A DNA stretch of 64,000 nt, taken from NCBI RefSeq assembly GCF_007489275.1, contig NZ_VLNR01000023.1, positions 1-64,000 of the forward strand, read 5' to 3'. Shown here one piece after another: positions 60,940-64,000 of the stretch. This DNA is from Aquimarina algiphila (GTDB taxonomy: Bacteria > Bacteroidota > Bacteroidia > Flavobacteriales > Flavobacteriaceae). The notes under the pieces are model-generated. The model saw nothing but the letters and a program-made list of their open reading frames with translations. It was not told the origin of the DNA and searched no databases. Each line of letters begins with the position of its first letter. The stretch's first letter is position 1. The position numbers and the translations under genes were made by a program.

Positions 60940-61986
60940 ATGTTAGATTATATTGTAGTTGGATTTGGATTATCAGGTTTGTCCTTTGTAGAACAATTGG
61001 ATCTTGCTGGTAAATCGTACAAAGTTTATGAAAACTATTCTCAGAAATCGTCCCGTGTTGCGGGGGGGCTTTACAATCCAGTTATCCTAAAACGTTTTAC
61101 GCTTGCTTGGCAAGGGGATAAGCATATGGAAGAGGCGGTGCCTTTTTATAAACATATAGAAACCAAATTGCAACAGTCTTTTGTCTCACAACTTCCGGTA
61201 TTGCGACGATTTAATGCTGTAGAAGAACAAAATGCCTGGTTTGAAGCAAGTGATAAGCCTTTTTTAAATGAATTTCTTTCTTCAGAATTAATCCGAAATA
61301 CGAATTCAGCTTTAGAGATCCCTTATCAATTCGGAAAAGTAAAACATACCGGAAGAATTAATATAGAGGTCATGTTATCTTCATATATACAGTATCTTAA
61401 AACAAATAATAATTTTGAGAACTCTTCTTTCGAACATGATAAAGTAATTCTAAAAGAAGATCATGTTGAATATGATGGCATTAAAGCAAAAAATATTGTA
61501 TTTGCAGAAGGTTTTGGTGTAAAGAACAATCCATTTTTTAACTATTTACCTCTATATGGTAACAAAGGAGAATACATTGTTATCAAATCCAAAGCGTTAA
61601 AATTACAAGATGCAGTAAAATCTTCGATATTCATTATTCCATTAGGTGAAGATGTATATAAAGTAGGAGCGACGTATAATAATAAGGACAAATCACCAGA
61701 AATAACTAGTGTTGCAAGAGAAGAGTTGCAAAAAAAATTAGAACGTTTTATGTGTGTCGAATATGAAGTTATTGATCAGGTTGCAGGGATAAGGCCAACT
61801 GTTAGAGATAGAAAACCACTAATTGGCACTCACCCAAAATACCAAAATATGCATATTTTAAACGGATTAGGGAGTCGAGGTATACTTATTGGTCCAACTG
61901 TAGCTAAAGAACTGTATGCGTCTATTGAAAAAAGAATTCCTTTAGATCAGGAGATTGATATTAAACGTTTTGAAGCGTTAAGATAA
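60940..61986 (+). CDS. FAD-dependent oxidoreductase (DAO family)
   Basis: 348 residues. The N-terminal FAD-binding motif is YIVVGFGLSGLSFVEQL, followed by RVAGGLYNPVILKRF. The C-terminal GSRGILIGPTVAKELY closes the FAD site, as in amino-acid oxidase-type enzymes. A substrate cannot be assigned. Its 3' end overlaps the converging DUF983 gene by 9 bases. Confidence 0.8.
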   Translation: MLDYIVVGFGLSGLSFVEQLDLAGKSYKVYENYSQKSSRVAGGLYNPVILKRFTLAWQGDKHMEEAVPFYKHIETKLQQSFVSQLPVLRRFNAVEEQNAWFEASDKPFLNEFLSSELIRNTNSALEIPYQFGKVKHTGRINIEVMLSSYIQYLKTNNNFENSSFEHDKVILKEDHVEYDGIKAKNIVFAEGFGVKNNPFFNYLPLYGNKGEYIVIKSKALKLQDAVKSSIFIIPLGEDVYKVGATYNNKDKSPEITSVAREELQKKLERFMCVEYEVIDQVAGIRPTVRDRKPLIGTHPKYQNMHILNGLGSRGILIGPTVAKELYASIEKRIPLDQEIDIKRFEALR

Positions 61987-62364
61987 GGGTTCTTTTTTTT
62001 TGTAATGCATAAAAAAATTGATCCAAATATTTCTTGATAACCGTAGGATAATAGGTAAAAAGACAATCATGGTTCCCGCAATTACAAAAAAAGTAGCAAC
62101 TAAATTTAATTTTAAAAAGAGATTACTGATAACAAAGGCTGCAACAGCAAAAGCTATACCTACTGGATAACTTACATACATAGCTCCATAGAAGAAAGAA
62201 GGCTCTATTTTATATTTGGTATTACAATGACTACATCGATCTTGCATTTTGAGCGTTTGACTTAGTTTATAAGGGTTAGATTCCTTATACATACTTTCTT
62301 CCTGGCATACAGGACACCTACCAGTAAAGATGCTATAAATTTTAGTTCCGCGTAAGAAGTTCAT
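61978..62364 (-). CDS. DUF983 membrane protein
   Basis: 128 residues. Two CxxC pairs of a zinc-ribbon kind near the start (GRCPVCQEE and DRCSHCNTKYKIEPSFF) are followed by two membrane helices (MYVSYPVGIAFAVAAFVIS and LVATFFVIAGTMIVFLPIIL). This is the DUF983 pattern, function unknown. It converges with the oxidoreductase gene. Confidence 0.85.
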   Translation of the reverse strand: MNFLRGTKIYSIFTGRCPVCQEESMYKESNPYKLSQTLKMQDRCSHCNTKYKIEPSFFYGAMYVSYPVGIAFAVAAFVISNLFLKLNLVATFFVIAGTMIVFLPIILRLSRNIWINFFMHYKKKEPLS

Positions 62365-62421
62365 AAGCGTTTTTATTCTAACACAAAATTAATCATCTTT
62401 GCACAAAATATTCAAAAGCTG

Positions 62422-64000
62422 ATGTTAAACATACATAACTTATCGATTTCGTTTGGGGGAGAGTACCTTTTTGAAGAAATAAGCTTCAGGTTAAATGCAG
62501 GAGATCGAGTAGGGTTGATTGGTAAAAATGGTGCGGGTAAATCTACCATGCTTAAGATCCTATCCAAAGAACAAGAGCCGGATTCTGGTCAGATAGCAAT
62601 GGATAAGGATATAAAAATAGGATTTCTAAAACAAGATATAGATTTTGTGCTGGGACGTACAGTTTTAGAAGAAGCATATGAGGCTTTTACTGAGATTAAA
62701 AAGATTGAAAGAGATATTGATAATATAAATACGCAATTGGCAGAACGTACCGATTATGAAAGTGAAGCATACAATCAATTAATTACTGATTTAAGTGATC
62801 ATACACAGCACTATGAGGTTCTGGGAGGATATAATTATCAAGGAGAGACAGAGAGAGTGTTACAAGGGCTTGGATTTGCAAGAGAAGATTTTGACAAACT
62901 AACCGATACCTTTTCTGGAGGGTGGAGGATGCGTATTGAATTAGCAAAGCTTTTATTACAAAACAATGATATCTTATTGTTAGATGAGCCAACAAATCAC
63001 CTGGATATCGAATCTATAATTTGGTTGGAGAATTTTTTAAAAAATTATGGAGGGGTAGTGGTTATTGTTTCGCACGATAAAATGTTTCTTGATAATGTTA
63101 CCAATAGAACGATAGAAATTTCTTTGGGACGAATCTATGATTATAATAAACCATACTCTAAATATCTAATACTCCGTAAAGAAATTAGAGAACAACAATT
63201 AGCTACTCAAAAAAATCAATCAAAACAAATCGAACAAACAGAAAAGTTGATTGAAAAATTTCGAGCTAAAGCTTCTAAAGCTTCGATGGCACAATCGCTG
63301 ATTAAGAAATTAGATAAGATCGATAGAATAGAGGTGGATGAAGATGATAATGCAGTAATGAATATTAGTTTTCCTATACATATACAACCAGGAAAAGTAG
63401 TGATAGAAGCAGATGGTGTAGGTAAAAGTTATGGAGATAAAGAAATTCTTAAAGATATTGATTTACTCGTGGAGCGAGGATCAAAAATAGCTTTTGTTGG
63501 TCAGAACGGACAAGGTAAATCTACCTTAGCCAAAATTATAATTGATGAAATAACATATGACGGGGAGTTTAAATTAGGGCACAACGTACAAATAGGATAT
63601 TTTGCTCAGAATCAATCAGAATATTTGGATGGAGAATTAACTGTTCATGATACCATGATAAATGCTGCAGATGAGAAAACACGTAGTAAAGTACGTGATA
63701 TGTTAGGCTCATTCCTATTTAGAGGAGATGAAGTAGATAAAAAAGTAAAGGTACTTTCTGGAGGTGAACGAAACCGATTGGCGTTATGTAAAATGTTATT
63801 GCAACCTTTTAATGTATTGGTAATGGATGAGCCCACGAATCATCTGGATATTAAATCCAAAAATGTATTAAAAGAAGCCCTGAAAAATTTTGAAGGGACC
63901 CTGATCCTGGTATCACATGATAGAGATTTTTTACAAGGATTAAGCAATACCGTATATGAGTTTAAAAACAAAAAAATTAAAGAATACCTTGGGGATATAA
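62422..64000 (+). CDS. ABC-F family ATPase (3' end beyond window)
   Basis: The ATG at 62422 opens a frame running to the window end (526 codons seen, no stop). Two ABC domains: the first has GKNGAGKST, SGGWRMRIELAK and LLDEPTNHLDIESI, the second GQNGQGKST, LSGGERNRLALCK and MDEPTNHLDI. A linker helix with KQIEQTEKLIEKFRAK and RIEVDEDD lies between. ABC-F proteins act on ribosomes rather than in transport. The subfamily (Uup-like or another) cannot be fixed without the C-terminus. Confidence 0.9.
   Translation, partial: MLNIHNLSISFGGEYLFEEISFRLNAGDRVGLIGKNGAGKSTMLKILSKEQEPDSGQIAMDKDIKIGFLKQDIDFVLGRTVLEEAYEAFTEIKKIERDIDNINTQLAERTDYESEAYNQLITDLSDHTQHYEVLGGYNYQGETERVLQGLGFAREDFDKLTDTFSGGWRMRIELAKLLLQNNDILLLDEPTNHLDIESIIWLENFLKNYGGVVVIVSHDKMFLDNVTNRTIEISLGRIYDYNKPYSKYLILRKEIREQQLATQKNQSKQIEQTEKLIEKFRAKASKASMAQSLIKKLDKIDRIEVDEDDNAVMNISFPIHIQPGKVVIEADGVGKSYGDKEILKDIDLLVERGSKIAFVGQNGQGKSTLAKIIIDEITYDGEFKLGHNVQIGYFAQNQSEYLDGELTVHDTMINAADEKTRSKVRDMLGSFLFRGDEVDKKVKVLSGGERNRLALCKMLLQPFNVLVMDEPTNHLDIKSKNVLKEALKNFEGTLILVSHDRDFLQGLSNTVYEFKNKKIKEYLGDI

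Overview
The window looks like the chromosome of a marine Flavobacteriaceae bacterium, most likely Aquimarina or a close relative. The evidence is the low GC content, the gliding/type IX secretion operon gldKLMN, Bacteroidota-style promoters (TAnnTTTG -7 boxes) and gene orders such as coaX-lptC-ppiD and miaB-lptE-secG-groESL. The genus is inferred from gene content alone.

Layout. (1) 1-9 kb is accessory. It opens with the tail of a probable IS982-type transposase. A membrane-anchored TPR/AraC regulator follows, then four tandem RiPP-like precursor peptides, a regulator with two AraC domains, a SnoaL-like protein, a YHS protein, a UDG-family enzyme and a GH2 lipoprotein. No modification enzyme or exporter for the peptides is in view. 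(2) 9-19 kb on the minus strand is a tightly packed four-gene operon: a ClpB-like AAA+ ATPase, an NrdG-like radical-SAM protein, a 2065-residue zinc-ribbon/kinase-like/SF1-helicase/nuclease fusion, and a coiled-coil protein. It resembles a conflict or anti-phage system and is bracketed by imperfect direct repeats of about 100 nt. (3) 19.6-28.5 kb is a stress and small-gene island: CspA, AraC, cupin, GT14, CsbD-like, a second GroES, a racemase/VanX-type fusion with a DUF1611 partner, and an interrupted zinc-ribbon gene. It ends at tRNA-Phe, whose 3' end and terminator resemble the repeat at 19.6 kb. This suggests stepwise accretion at a tRNA site.

(4) 28.5-36.4 kb is a conserved envelope operon (coaX, OMP, TPR protein, lptC, small membrane protein, CorC/HlyC-like, PpiD). 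(5) 36.5-44.6 kb holds galE, an fRMsr-like GAF protein, a DUF3347 lipoprotein, a VanX-like lipoprotein, a DoxX-like membrane protein, malate synthase with what looks like a decayed isocitrate-lyase 3' end behind it, and a divergent RamB/ScfR-type regulator. A perfect 14-bp palindrome lies between the last two. (6) 44.7-51.5 kb is the minus-strand run miaB, sigma-54 activator, lptE, TPR protein, secG, groES, groEL. (7) 51.6-64 kb carries a membrane protein, topA, an arginase-fold protein with altered metal ligands, gldKLMN, an FAD oxidoreductase, a DUF983 protein and an ABC-F ATPase cut by the window end.

The strongest candidates for something undescribed are the four-gene kinase/helicase operon with its flanking repeats, and the orphan RiPP-like peptide array with its two regulators.
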